Positions 44,328 through 53,938 are shown, numbered from the stretch's first letter. The stretch is 64,000 nt of DNA from Bifidobacterium olomucense (GCF_012932375.1 NZ_JAAIIG010000002.1:310001-374000); one strand, 5' to 3'. Program-made: numbers and translations. The notes: a model not told the origin generated them from the sequence alone.

Positions 44328-45619
44328 TGTGCAAGCTTCTCGTTCGCGAACTCGACGGACTTGTCAAGGGCTTCCTTCGGAGTCTGCTTGCCCTGCATGG
44401 CAAGGGCAATCTGCTGCTGGAAGTTCTTGTAGCCGTTGTTGTCGGTGAACTCTGCCGGACGCGAGCCGTAGCCGTTCTTGACTTGGTCGAGCGTGATCTT
44501 CAGCGCCTTACCTTCAAGAGTGGTTTCATCAATGTTGGAGAAGTACGGATCGTCAAGACCACCCTGAGCGGACGGGAACACAGATGCCTTCTTATCGAAA
44601 GCAACCTGGTTCTTGGCGTTGGTCACATAACGAGCGAAATCGATAGCGACATCCTGATGCTTCGAGGTGGCGCTGATGCCGAGCATCTCGTAAGCGAGCG
44701 ATGCGGAACGACCGTCGTCAGAGATACGAGGTCCCACGGCAAGGTTCTTGTACAGATCAGGAGCATTCTGCTTGAAGCCATCGGCGGAGTAAGCGGAGCC
44801 GGCCATCGCAACAAGGTTGCCACGCTGGAAGAGATCAGCAGCCTGACTCCAAGAAGAGTCCAGCGCCTCCGGCGGGATGCCACCGGCCTTGTACAGATCA
44901 ACGAAGCGGGTCAGCTGCTTAACGCCGGCGGCATCGTTGAAAGTGTACTTGCTGTGGTCATCGTTCATGAAGGACTTGACGCCAGCGGTCAGCAGATCTT
45001 CGGCGTTGTAGCCCATTGTGGTGCCCAGGTAAATGCCCTTATCCTTGCAGTTCTTGACGATGGTGTCGCCAGCAGCGAAGTACTCATCCCACGTGGTCGG
45101 AATGTTGTTCGGATCAAGTCCGCATTCCTCCATGAGAGCGGTGTTCCAATACGTCGGGCCGTCATTGACATACCACGGCAGACCGTATGCACCTTCCTGA
45201 ATGCCGTTGCCTTTCATGGTCACAGCTTCCCAAGCGCCTTCATAGTAGTCATTCTTGGCATCGGATGCCGCATCATTGATATTGACCAAGGCCCCGGCCT
45301 TTGCCAAGCCGTACAGGATGGAGTTGCCGCCATCCACAATATCGGGCAGCTCTCCGGAAGCGGCCTGGCTGGACAGCTTGTCCTCATAACCATCGGAAGG
45401 AGCGTCAAGCCACTTGATCTTGACATCCGGGTGATCCTTCTCATAGGCTGCAATCAGCTCAGTGAAGTACGGCGTGTACTTATCGTTCTTGAGGTTCCAA
45501 GTCTGGAAAGAGATCTCCTTCTTACCGTCACTGCTGGAGGAGCTATTGCCACAAGCAGCCACAGAGAAGATCATGGCACCGGCACCGACGATGGCCACGG
45601 CTTTCTTGACAGAGAACAT
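44324..45619 (-). CDS. Sugar ABC transporter substrate-binding lipoprotein
   Basis: 431 residues. A signal peptide with a lipobox ends at Cys23 (FSVAACGN), followed by a serine linker; the protein would be anchored outside the membrane by lipid. The body is the family 1 extracellular solute-binding fold with SFQTWNLKNDKYTPYFTELI, ELPDIVDGGNSILYGLAKAG and a C-terminal QQIALAMQGKQTPKEALDK. It is the first gene of the transporter operon, and two copies of ACTAAA-N4-TTTAGT lie upstream. The true start at 45619 has GAAGGAAG; an upstream reading extension would put the signal peptide inside. The ligand is inferred to be an N-glycan-derived mannoside. Confidence 0.93.
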   Translation of the reverse strand: MFSVKKAVAIVGAGAMIFSVAACGNSSSSSDGKKEISFQTWNLKNDKYTPYFTELIAAYEKDHPDVKIKWLDAPSDGYEDKLSSQAASGELPDIVDGGNSILYGLAKAGALVNINDAASDAKNDYYEGAWEAVTMKGNGIQEGAYGLPWYVNDGPTYWNTALMEECGLDPNNIPTTWDEYFAAGDTIVKNCKDKGIYLGTTMGYNAEDLLTAGVKSFMNDDHSKYTFNDAAGVKQLTRFVDLYKAGGIPPEALDSSWSQAADLFQRGNLVAMAGSAYSADGFKQNAPDLYKNLAVGPRISDDGRSASLAYEMLGISATSKHQDVAIDFARYVTNAKNQVAFDKKASVFPSAQGGLDDPYFSNIDETTLEGKALKITLDQVKNGYGSRPAEFTDNNGYKNFQQQIALAMQGKQTPKEALDKSVEFANEKLAQ

Positions 45620-45748
45620 GGTTTCTTCCTTCTTTCTTTCCTCATTCGACCGGCCCTTCGTCAGGCATCCACAACAACGGAAGCCCTTGAAAGACCGGAC
45701 CGATATCGGATTTCGATGTTCCTGCGGTTCGTTCACCTCATCGCTGAG

Positions 45749-45764
45749 GCTAAAGCGCTTTAGT
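45749..45764. promoter_or_regulatory. LacI-type operator, proximal copy, upstream of the transporter operon
   Basis: GCTAAAGCGCTTTAGT: palindromic CTAAAGCGCTTTAG, 130 bases upstream of the binding protein start. A second copy lies 39 bases further up. Confidence 0.75.
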
Positions 45765-45787
45765 AGACGATACCTTTCAAACTGTTC

Positions 45788-45803
45788 ACTAAAGCGGTTT
45801 AGT
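45788..45803. promoter_or_regulatory. LacI-type operator, distal copy, upstream of the transporter operon
   Basis: ACTAAAGCGGTTTAGT: arms ACTAAA and TTTAGT around GCGG. Two sites 39 bases apart could hold a looped repressor. Confidence 0.75.
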
Positions 45804-45888
45804 TACAGAATAGCATCGAACCTCAAAAACGCAAAATCATCAATGCCTCCAGTCTCCCTCGGCGTGTCGGATTCAGAGCCCCATAACG

Positions 45889-45930
45889 GTTTCGGCCTCC
45901 TCTCGATATGATTCGAGAGGAGGCCGAAAC
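45889..45930 (-). terminator. Long hairpin after the second GH38 gene
   Basis: GTTTCGGCCTCCTCTCGA (45889-45906) and TCGAGAGGAGGCCGAAAC (45913-45930) form 18 perfect base pairs with a 6-base loop. No T-run follows; it lies just past the stop. Confidence 0.75.
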
Positions 45931-45952
45931 TCAAATAAATTGGCTTACATCA

Positions 45953-48900
45953 TCAACGACGAATACGCAAGGTCGCCAACTGGAACGGGGCAAGAGTCAC
46001 AGTCGCACCGTCTGCGCGAATATCACCTTCTTTAGCGAGCGCGCGAGGCAGTTCCTCCGGAAGATCAGGCACCTCCATCAGGTTGACTTCCTGCACAGCT
46101 GCATCGCGCAATTCATCGGTGCAACGCAGCACAGCCGAGGCGTTACCGCCGGCGGCCTCGTACAGACGCACAATGACATCACCCGACCCATCGTCCGCAA
46201 GCTTGATCCAATCGACCACCGGCGATCCATGCACATCATCAAGCGCGACAAGCGGCGTGAATGCCGGCAGTTGTTCGAGCACAGGGCTGTTCAAACGTGA
46301 AGCTTCGCTCAGCACGGAATCCATATCGGCATCGGCCACCACACTCCAGGCAAACGCATGCTTACCTTGATCGGTTCGCGGATCCGGATACAGCGGAGCC
46401 GACAGCAACGACAACCTCACCATGGTGCCGCGCCCACAACCGTGTGCAGCATCCCCATGAAGAGGACTTACGTCAGAGCCATAGGTCGATGCGTTAATGA
46501 TGGCAGCAGCATATCCGGCATCGGCCACGCGAACGAAGCGATGCGTGCAGCTTTCGAACTTGGCGTCATCGGATCGCGTGTTCTTATTAATCGGACGCTC
46601 CACCATGCCGTACTGGCATTCATATTGCGCATTCACCGCTTGTACCGTCACAGGCAGATCGACCTTGAGGAACTTCTCGGCCGCATGCCAATCCACATCG
46701 GCGGCGAAATCAAGAACATTAGCATCCGGACGCAAAGTGATGCGGGTCCGAATCGTCACACCTTCGGCACGAGTCGCTGTATGCACAGTCACACTGCCAT
46801 CCGCGTCAGAGCCCACGTGTTCCACAATGGAATCGTTCAGTCCCTCTGCCGCCAAGAAGGCGTCGCGCTGGATATCCCAAGCATCCCAGTGGAATGGTTC
46901 ATCCTTCAGCAATTCGTATCGACCGAGCCGCGTTCCGGCAGGAACCAGTTCACGTTCGACGTTGAGGTCAACCAGTGAAGATACCGTGCCATCCTGTTCG
47001 GCTCGCACTCGAAGACGTCCGTTATCAACGACAATTGCGTCGCCATCATGCGAGACGCTGACTGTGCCAGCCTGCCCGGATTTCGATACCGGCGCAGACG
47101 AACGGACTTTCCAAGCATCGCATGTTTGGCGGGAATACGGAACAATGACCGCATCAGCAACAAGATCGTCATCGGATTCCACTGCGGCAATGGCATTTCC
47201 TGCCTCAGCGGCGATCTGCCGCAAGCGGGCAATGTCACGAGCATATTCCTCGCGTGCTTGACGATGCACCCAAGCGATAGCCGAACCGGGAAGAATATCG
47301 TGGAACTGGTTCAACAGCAACGTCTTCCAAATACGGTCCATTTCCTCACGCGGATACACATAATCCGGGTTCTTGATGCGGGCCGCAGCACAAAGATATT
47401 CGGTGACGCGCAGCATGGATTCCTCGTTGCGGCAACCACGCTTCATATCCTGCTGAGCAGTGAGCGTGCCACGGTGCAACTCAAGGTACAGCTCACCCTT
47501 GAATACGGGGGTCTCACCGCGTGCATCATCGACGATGTCCTTACGAACGCGGTCAAACAGCTCGTCAGGCGTACCAAAGTCGATCTTCGGGGTGCCAGCA
47601 AGGTCTCGGTCGCGGCGAATGCGCGCGGTCATCTCACGAGTGGGGCCGCCGCCGCCATCACCAAAACCGTACAATAGAATCGCGTTGCGAGACAGATCTT
47701 TGTCGAGGAAATTACGCTGCGAATACATAAGCTCATGCATACTCATGGATGAGCAATACGTATCGGACGGCGGGAAATGCGTGAGGATACGCGTACCGTC
47801 GACGCCTTCCCACATGAACGAGTGGTGCGGGAACTTGGTGGTGTCGTTCCACGAGATTTTCTGCGTGAGGAACCAATCGAAGCCGGCACGGCGTGCGATC
47901 TGCGGCCACGATCCGGTATATCCGAAGCTGTCCGGCAGCCATACGCCACGTGGCTCCACACCAAGATGTTTTTTGAAGTAACGGCGTCCGAACGTAATCT
48001 GACGCACCAGCGATTCGCCGGCGGGAATCATGTTGTCGGATTCGACCCACATACCGCCAACGGGAATGAATCGACCTTCTTTAACACGCTCCATCATACG
48101 GCGGAACAAATCGGGATGCTCGGCTTCAAGCCATTCATACTGCTGCGCGGAGCTCATCGCGTACTTGAAGTCCGGGTCTTCATCCATCAGCGCAAGCACG
48201 TTGGACACAGTACGGGCCACCTTACGGCGGGTCTCACGCACCGGCCACAGCCATGCGGAATCGATATGCGCGTGGCCAATGGCAATATGGTTGATTGCGC
48301 TGGAGGAGGCATGTTCGGCTAGCACACCTGCCAGCTCTTCGCGGGCCGCGGCAAGCGTTCCATCGATATCACGCTCGTCATAGGCATTCAGTGAACGCTG
48401 CAACGCCTTGGCAAGCTGCCAATACCGAGGATCATCGTCCTTGAGTTCGCGCATGAGCGATGACACGGTTTCAAGGTCCATGTAGTAGGCGAATACGTCT
48501 TCATTGAAGATGGTGACATCCATGCGACTCAACGTGTATGGGAAGTCGTATTTGCCGGTCGGCCCCTCGCCGAGTTCGGTGGGCGAGAAAGGAGTAGGAC
48601 CTTCAACAAATGGGTTGGCAGCCGCTTCGATATAGATGGTGAAACGGCCGTCATCATCAAGGTCAATAGTGCTGGCGCCATCCGCATATATAAGCGGAAC
48701 CCAATGATTCTTCGGGTTCGCAGATTTGATTGCGGTACCATCAGCGCGATAGACAAGGCCTTCAGACTGGAAACCTGGGCCACGGTGACCGAGCCAGCCG
48801 AGATCGACCATAAGCTCGACCTTGTGTCCCTTGGTGGCTTCTCGGTCGATGCGACCGGTCACCTCGAACCATGTGGTGCCCCATGTGGTACCCCATGTTC

Positions 48901-49096
48901 CGGGAATTGAGAACGGTTTGAAATTGATTTCGCCGGCACGCACCTTAGCCAGAAATTCTCCTGATGGCACGGGTTCTCCGGGGTTATCGAACGAGCGTAG
49001 CGTGCATGCGCTCAATACGGTATGAATGTGCGGTTCGACCCGCTGCCACATCACGCGATCGCAGCGCTCTAACTGCTGATTGGGCAGAAGAAACAT
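45953..49096 (-). CDS. GH38 alpha-mannosidase (second of a tandem pair)
   Basis: 1047 residues. GH38 enzymes are zinc-dependent retaining alpha-mannosidases that trim mannose from N-glycans. The metal site motif AIGHAHIDSAWLWPVRETRR (from about residue 272) supplies H and D, the nucleophile Asp is in GVWLPDSFGYTG (near 389), and further metal or substrate residues are in WEGVDGTRILTHFPPSDTY. No signal peptide, so it acts in the cytoplasm after uptake. It is clearly homologous along its whole length to the preceding gene. The ATG at 49096 follows AAGGAG. A long hairpin with no T-run separates it from the first copy, and the transporter operon follows after a second hairpin. Confidence 0.95.
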   Translation of the reverse strand: MFLLPNQQLERCDRVMWQRVEPHIHTVLSACTLRSFDNPGEPVPSGEFLAKVRAGEINFKPFSIPGTWGTTWGTTWFEVTGRIDREATKGHKVELMVDLGWLGHRGPGFQSEGLVYRADGTAIKSANPKNHWVPLIYADGASTIDLDDDGRFTIYIEAAANPFVEGPTPFSPTELGEGPTGKYDFPYTLSRMDVTIFNEDVFAYYMDLETVSSLMRELKDDDPRYWQLAKALQRSLNAYDERDIDGTLAAAREELAGVLAEHASSSAINHIAIGHAHIDSAWLWPVRETRRKVARTVSNVLALMDEDPDFKYAMSSAQQYEWLEAEHPDLFRRMMERVKEGRFIPVGGMWVESDNMIPAGESLVRQITFGRRYFKKHLGVEPRGVWLPDSFGYTGSWPQIARRAGFDWFLTQKISWNDTTKFPHHSFMWEGVDGTRILTHFPPSDTYCSSMSMHELMYSQRNFLDKDLSRNAILLYGFGDGGGGPTREMTARIRRDRDLAGTPKIDFGTPDELFDRVRKDIVDDARGETPVFKGELYLELHRGTLTAQQDMKRGCRNEESMLRVTEYLCAAARIKNPDYVYPREEMDRIWKTLLLNQFHDILPGSAIAWVHRQAREEYARDIARLRQIAAEAGNAIAAVESDDDLVADAVIVPYSRQTCDAWKVRSSAPVSKSGQAGTVSVSHDGDAIVVDNGRLRVRAEQDGTVSSLVDLNVERELVPAGTRLGRYELLKDEPFHWDAWDIQRDAFLAAEGLNDSIVEHVGSDADGSVTVHTATRAEGVTIRTRITLRPDANVLDFAADVDWHAAEKFLKVDLPVTVQAVNAQYECQYGMVERPINKNTRSDDAKFESCTHRFVRVADAGYAAAIINASTYGSDVSPLHGDAAHGCGRGTMVRLSLLSAPLYPDPRTDQGKHAFAWSVVADADMDSVLSEASRLNSPVLEQLPAFTPLVALDDVHGSPVVDWIKLADDGSGDVIVRLYEAAGGNASAVLRCTDELRDAAVQEVNLMEVPDLPEELPRALAKEGDIRADGATVTLAPFQLATLRIRR

Positions 49097-49155
49097 ATGA
49101 TTCTGAGCTCCTTTGCTTATACGTACATTAATTGAATGATTGGTTTTTCCAGGGC

Positions 49156-49199
49156 ACATACTGTCGAAGAAGGCACAGAGTCCTTCTCCGACAGTATGT
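49156..49199 (-). terminator. Hairpin between the two GH38 genes
   Basis: ACATACTGTCGAAGAAGG and CCTTCTCCGACAGTATGT form an 18-bp stem with one mismatch and an 8-base loop. No T-run follows in either direction, so it may tune readthrough or stabilise the upstream mRNA. Confidence 0.55.
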
Positions 49200-49345
49200 C
49201 AGTCATCGCTCATGCCAGGCATGGCGTGACGCAACCTGTACGACGCAGTCTCGCGAATTGGTTTCATTTCATGAATCTCACGATTTCGGCTCTGTCGTTC
49301 AACTACGCCGCAGGATGCTTTCCGCACCATGCATTGCAAGGCAAG

Positions 49346-52300
49346 TCAGCGGCGAATGCGCAACGTGGCGAGCTGGAACGGGCCAAGATGCAGGCGAGCG
49401 CCTTCGGCGGGCTGCTCACCGTCAATGCCGTCCGGGACAAGGGCCACGGGCAGATCTGCGGCGATGGCATCGCCTTCCAACACGTTCGTCTCGCGAATCG
49501 TAGCGTCCCGCAACGCGTCGCACACATTCACACTGGCATCAGCTTGGCCACCTGCAGCTTCATAGACGCGAACAATGAGGTCGCCGGAGCCATCATCCGC
49601 CAGCTTCACCCAGTCGATCACAGCCATCCCATCCGTTACATCGAGACCGACCAACGGTTCGACAGCAGGCGCGTCATGGAGCACCGGAGCATTGAGCTCA
49701 CACGCGGCGTCCACAGCGCGTTCCACCGTGGCGTCGGCCACGACTGACCAGTCGTAGTCGTGATGTCCCACATCAGTACGCGGATCGGGGAAGGTGGGTG
49801 CGGAAACCAGAGACAGACGGAACATCGTGCCGCCGCCCAAGCCCCGCGCAGCATCCACAGGAAGCTGCAGTGCATCGGAACCGTATATCGATCCGTTCAC
49901 CACCGCAGCCGCATATCCAGCTTCACGCAGAATCGTGAACCGGTTCGTGCTGCTTTCGAACTTGGCTTCATCGGAGGCGCTGTTCTTGACGATCGGACGT
50001 TCGACCAGACCGTACTGGCAGTCGTATACCGCGCGATCAGCGGTAACGGCCAACGGCACATCGACCTTGAGGAAGCGTTCCTTGGCTTGCCAATCGACGC
50101 TCGTATGAAAATCAAGCTGCTTGGCACCGGGACGGAGCGTAATCGTCGTATTGATTACCGTCTGTCCCACAGTAGTACGCGTAACGACTACGGCAGAACC
50201 TCGTTCATCGATAGACGCCTCAACGATTTCACCGTTCAGACCTTCGGCCATCAGCAGGGATTCGCGCTCGATCTCCCAAGCGTCCCAGACTGCAGGTTCG
50301 TCCTTCATCAATTCGTATCGCCCCAAACGAGTGCCGGCGGGAACCAGCTCACGTCCACGAGCCTCGTCGATCAGAGAGGAGATGCTGCCGTCCGATTCGA
50401 CGACCGTCGAAAGTACACCGTTGGAGATACGAATGCGACCGTCATCGAGATTTTCGACCCGCGCCGGCAACGCCTCCCCTTGCGAGCAAATCGAACGGAC
50501 CTGCCACGAACCACCGTCCGCGCGATATTGACTGATGCGCGCGGCCGGCAACAGGTCGCGATCAGGATGCGAGGCACGCAGCACTGCGCAAATCTGTTCG
50601 GCGATCTCCCGCAGCCGCTGAATATCACGGCGGTAATCCTCACGCGCTTCGCGATGCACCCAAGCGATACCTGAACCGGGAAGAATATCGTGGAACTGGT
50701 TCAACAGCAGCGTCTTCCAGATGCGGTCCATCTCCTCGCTCGGATAGACGAAGTTTGGATCGGCGATCGAGGCGGCAGCGCCCAGGTATTCAACCGTGCG
50801 CAGCAGCGATTCCTCCGTGCGGCACCCACGCTTCATATCCTGCTGGGAGGTCAATGTACCGCGATGCAGCTCCAGATACAGCTCACCCTTATATACCGGC
50901 ATTTCAGGTCCGGCGTTCTCTTCGATCTGCCGGTGCGCCTTGTCGAAGAACTCGTTGGGGGTCTCGATGTTCACACGGGAGACGCCTTCAAGGTTCTCAT
51001 AGCGATGCAGGTGCTCCATCATGTCGCGCGTGGGGCCGCCGCCGCCATCGCCGAAGCCGAAGAGCAGAATCGAGCGGTCGGCAAGATCCTTGTTTTGGAA
51101 GTTCTTCTCGGCGTAGTCGAGCTCCTGGACCTTGCACCATGCCGCATACGTGTCCGAAGGCGGGAAATGCGTGAAGATGCGCGAACCGTCGATGCCCTCC
51201 CACATGAACGAGTGGTGCGGGAACTTGGTGGTGTCGTTCCAGGAGATCTTCTGGGTGAGGAACCACTCGTACCCGGCACGACGAGCGATCTGCGGCCATG
51301 CGCCCGTGTAGCCGAAGCTGTCGGGAAGCCAAACGCCCTTCGGCTCCACACCAAGATGCTCCTTGAAGTAGCGACGACCATAGCTGATCTGACGAATCAG
51401 CGATTCGCCGGTGGGCAGCATGCCGTCGGACTCGACCCACATGCCGCCGACCGGAATGAACCGACCTTCGGCTATGCGCTGCTTCATACGGGCAAAGATA
51501 TCGGGATGATCCTCCTCCAGCCATGCATACTGCTGGGCGGAGCTCATCGCGTACTTGAAATCAGGATCCGCGTCCATCAACGCCAGAGCGTTGGACACGG
51601 TACGGGCCACCTTGCGGCGGGTCTCGCGCACCGGCCACAACCACGCGGAATCGATATGCGCATGTCCGATCGCACTGACGTTCATCGCGGAGGCGTTCGC
51701 CGGCTTGGCAAGTACACCGGCGAGCTGTTCGCGCGCCGAGGCCACGGAGTCAAGACGCTGCTCGTCGAAAACATTGATCGAGCGCTGCAAGGCCTTGGCG
51801 AGCTGCCAGTAGCGGGGCGACTGCTTGTCGGCCGCCTCCATGAGCTGCGAAACCACATCAAGGTCCACGGAATAGTTCTCGAAACGCTGGTCGAATTCGG
51901 TCAGGTCGGCGGACTTGAACACATAGGGCTCATCAGGCTTGCCCGTGGCCTTCTCGCCGAGCTCGGTCACGATGAACGGCGGAACACCGAGCAGCAGCGG
52001 ATTGCATGCGGCTTCCAGATATACGGTGAAGCTGCCATCCTCGGCGATCGGCACCTGGGCATTGCCATCGGCGTCCACGAACGGCACCCAATGGTTGAGC
52101 GGATGCACGGCCTTGATGGCGGTACCGTCCTCACGGTAGACGAGTCCTTCGATGTGGCCGCCGCAGGAGTGCGGATACCAACCGAGGTCAATCATCAGCT
52201 CCAACGGGCGGCCCTGAGGATAACCGGCCGGCACAGCGCCGGTCAGACGGAACCAGACCGTACCCCACGTGGTGCCCCATTCGTTGCCGAGCGTGAACGG

Positions 52301-52480
52301 ATGGAAGGTGATTTCCCCGCGACCGACCTTGTCGAAGAACTCGTCGGACGGCATCGGTTCACCGGGAATATCGAAGGCTTCCACCTTCAGGTGTTCAATT
52401 ACCGGATGAATATGCGGGTTGACTCGTTGACGCAGCACGCGCTTGCATCGTTCGAGCTGTTGCTCTGGTTTGAGAAACAT
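49346..52480 (-). CDS. GH38 alpha-mannosidase (first of a tandem pair)
   Basis: 1044 residues, cytoplasmic. The metal motif is AIGHAHIDSAWLWPVRETRR, the nucleophile is in GVWLPDSFGYTG, and HHSFMWEGIDGSRIFTHFPP closes the active site. It shares the second copy's N-terminal start FLxPxQQLERC and domain order. The two differ throughout, so they are an old duplication and may prefer different linkages, which cannot be read from sequence. It is the first gene of a run that continues into the second GH38. An operator ACTAAAGCGCTTTAGT lies 100 bases upstream. Confidence 0.95.
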   Translation of the reverse strand: MFLKPEQQLERCKRVLRQRVNPHIHPVIEHLKVEAFDIPGEPMPSDEFFDKVGRGEITFHPFTLGNEWGTTWGTVWFRLTGAVPAGYPQGRPLELMIDLGWYPHSCGGHIEGLVYREDGTAIKAVHPLNHWVPFVDADGNAQVPIAEDGSFTVYLEAACNPLLLGVPPFIVTELGEKATGKPDEPYVFKSADLTEFDQRFENYSVDLDVVSQLMEAADKQSPRYWQLAKALQRSINVFDEQRLDSVASAREQLAGVLAKPANASAMNVSAIGHAHIDSAWLWPVRETRRKVARTVSNALALMDADPDFKYAMSSAQQYAWLEEDHPDIFARMKQRIAEGRFIPVGGMWVESDGMLPTGESLIRQISYGRRYFKEHLGVEPKGVWLPDSFGYTGAWPQIARRAGYEWFLTQKISWNDTTKFPHHSFMWEGIDGSRIFTHFPPSDTYAAWCKVQELDYAEKNFQNKDLADRSILLFGFGDGGGGPTRDMMEHLHRYENLEGVSRVNIETPNEFFDKAHRQIEENAGPEMPVYKGELYLELHRGTLTSQQDMKRGCRTEESLLRTVEYLGAAASIADPNFVYPSEEMDRIWKTLLLNQFHDILPGSGIAWVHREAREDYRRDIQRLREIAEQICAVLRASHPDRDLLPAARISQYRADGGSWQVRSICSQGEALPARVENLDDGRIRISNGVLSTVVESDGSISSLIDEARGRELVPAGTRLGRYELMKDEPAVWDAWEIERESLLMAEGLNGEIVEASIDERGSAVVVTRTTVGQTVINTTITLRPGAKQLDFHTSVDWQAKERFLKVDVPLAVTADRAVYDCQYGLVERPIVKNSASDEAKFESSTNRFTILREAGYAAAVVNGSIYGSDALQLPVDAARGLGGGTMFRLSLVSAPTFPDPRTDVGHHDYDWSVVADATVERAVDAACELNAPVLHDAPAVEPLVGLDVTDGMAVIDWVKLADDGSGDLIVRVYEAAGGQADASVNVCDALRDATIRETNVLEGDAIAADLPVALVPDGIDGEQPAEGARLHLGPFQLATLRIRR

Positions 52481-52579
52481 CTTGACCTTTCCCCTTGTGT
52501 GTCGCCGCGATTCGCGGTCACCTCATCGTGCCGCCGCCCCTGGTGCATAGGACGTTTCGGCATGCGCCGCCCTTTCGGA

Positions 52580-52595
52580 ACTAAAGCGCTTTAGT
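52580..52595. promoter_or_regulatory. LacI-type operator upstream of the first GH38 gene
   Basis: ACTAAAGCGCTTTAGT, a perfect 16-bp palindrome, 100 bases upstream of the GH38 start. It is the best of the five sites. Confidence 0.78.
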
Positions 52596-53332
52596 ACATT
52601 AAGTTTGGACGCTCTCCCCAGCGATGTCAAGCCGCCCCTTCCCGCGCGTGTTCCTCTTGCTGCATTGGCCTGTATTGCGCCCACATTGTTTGGGCATAGC
52701 AGGAATTTGTGTTGAGTAAAAATATGGGTTTTCAATCTGACGTGAATCATTCTCCCGGAATGCAGGGCGTAACATGGCGTGGCACGATTACCGTTTATCG
52801 TTCCGGATGCCGATCCGTGCGGATGTTTGACTATTGGCCTATAGGAACTTTCTGCAGTGTTCATGCCCCTGCTGTTCTTTCCCGCTTACAAGGGGCGAAT
52901 TTCCGCTGCACAAAATACCTATCTGCGTTACAAGGGGCTGATGCCCAAGTAACTTCGACGGAAGAGCGGCGGAACTACGTCGGCGCATAGGGCCGAATAT
53001 GAGTGTTATCATTCCGGTGCAGCCCCTTGTAACGCAGATAGGTCTCCGCGCAACCGGTGTACCAGCCCCTTGTAACCGAGTTTGTTCCACAGTTGCCCCA
53101 TGAACCCCGCCAAAACCCGTCAGACCCCCTAATCCAAGGATGCCAAGTCCAAATCAACACCCATATCATCCGGAACAAGCCTCCACACCCAAAACCGAAC
53201 GGAAACCAAAGCAAGAACACTACGCCCGGCCCAAAACCCGAGCGCTCAAAACGGCACACGCCACGTCGGCGACGCATGCGGATAACATCCACGTTTTGAC
53301 CCGAAACCCTAGCCCTTCGGAAAACAGCAAAC
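52596..53332. other. Non-coding stretch with an inverted repeat element
   Basis: About 740 bases with no supported gene between the GH38 promoter and the tmRNA terminator. It holds an inverted repeat element (52881-53080, listed separately). The rest is unremarkable. Confidence 0.7.
52881..53080. repeat. Inverted repeat element with four TTACAAGGGGC motifs
   Basis: TTACAAGGGGC lies at 52886-52896 and 52928-52938 (plus) and at 53022-53032 and 53065-53075 (minus). Two 60-61 base arms are inverted. The inner 24 bases (52917-52940 and 53020-53043) are a perfect match, while the outer parts agree mainly at the motif. The arms enclose 79 bases. No transposase is present. It resembles a small non-autonomous repeat or a cluster of binding sites. 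Confidence 0.8.
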
Positions 53333-53373
53333 AAAAAGCCGCTAAGCCCTACTCTCGTAAGGCCTTGCGGCTT
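53333..53373 (-). terminator. Terminator of the tmRNA gene
   Basis: AAGCCGC and GCGGCTT close a longer stem (with GGCC/GGGC pairing inside) on the minus strand and are followed by TTTTTG, about 20 bases past the tmRNA end. Confidence 0.82.
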
Positions 53374-53395
53374 GTTTCCGCGATTGCGGAGATAG

Positions 53396-53789
53396 TGGAG
53401 GCGCGGGGAATTGAACCCCGGTCCGATGACCGAGCCCACAGTCTTCTACGTGCGTAGTCTGCTGGCCGTGCGGCGGTTTTTCTGCCCCCATCGATGTCGC
53501 AGACAACTGATGGCGAGCATATCCGCAGTTAAAGTCCCGACACAGCCCTGAGGCTCAGCTGTATCAGCAAGTCTTCTTAACGACGCTCAACATCCTCCCA
53601 AAGACGAGAAGGAGTGAACGGAGCGGCTGCTCACTGGTTAATCCTGGCGCGAAGCTCAGGCAGCGAGAGCGAACTCAGTGCGGTTAGATTTAGCACTTAT
53701 TCTTTTGTCGGGGTCATCCACGAGTGGACCCGACGTTCTCGGCACGCTTCCCTGCAGCGAACAGGTCACCGTCGAAACCGATCGCCCCC
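53396..53789 (-). ncRNA. ssrA: Transfer-messenger RNA (tmRNA, SsrA)
   Basis: About 394 bases, a one-piece tmRNA. The 5' end GGGGGCG pairs with the 3' CGCCTCC to form the acceptor stem, and the T-arm GGGGTTCAATTCCCCG is present at the 3' end. The tRNA-like 5' part contains GATCGGTTTCGACGG. The reading frame for the tag (53656-53694) gives AKSNRTEFALAA followed by TGA; the ALAA end is the typical protease signal. The 3' CCA is not encoded (CTA follows the discriminator), so it must be added after transcription. tmRNA rescues stalled ribosomes. The exact ends are set from the acceptor pairing. Confidence 0.95.
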
Positions 53790-53797
53790 AATCTTGA

Positions 53798-53803
53798 ATT
53801 ATC
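53798..53803 (-). promoter_or_regulatory. Candidate -10 box of ssrA
   Basis: GATAAT on the minus strand, nine bases before the proposed 5' end of tmRNA. No good -35 was found at normal spacing. Confidence 0.4.
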
Positions 53804-53938
53804 AAGCTCCGGCCTTCAGACCGGACTTTTCAGACTACACCTCTCCCCTTAAATCCGCAACCTGCATGTTTCCGCCGAACGCGAAGGCGACGCTAGCGAA
53901 CACGGGCGGACGCAGCGGTCCACGCGAAACAGCAATCA

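Noticed and set aside
52881..53080. Possible CRISPR remnant
   Set aside because: The repeats are inverted rather than direct, with just two pairs.
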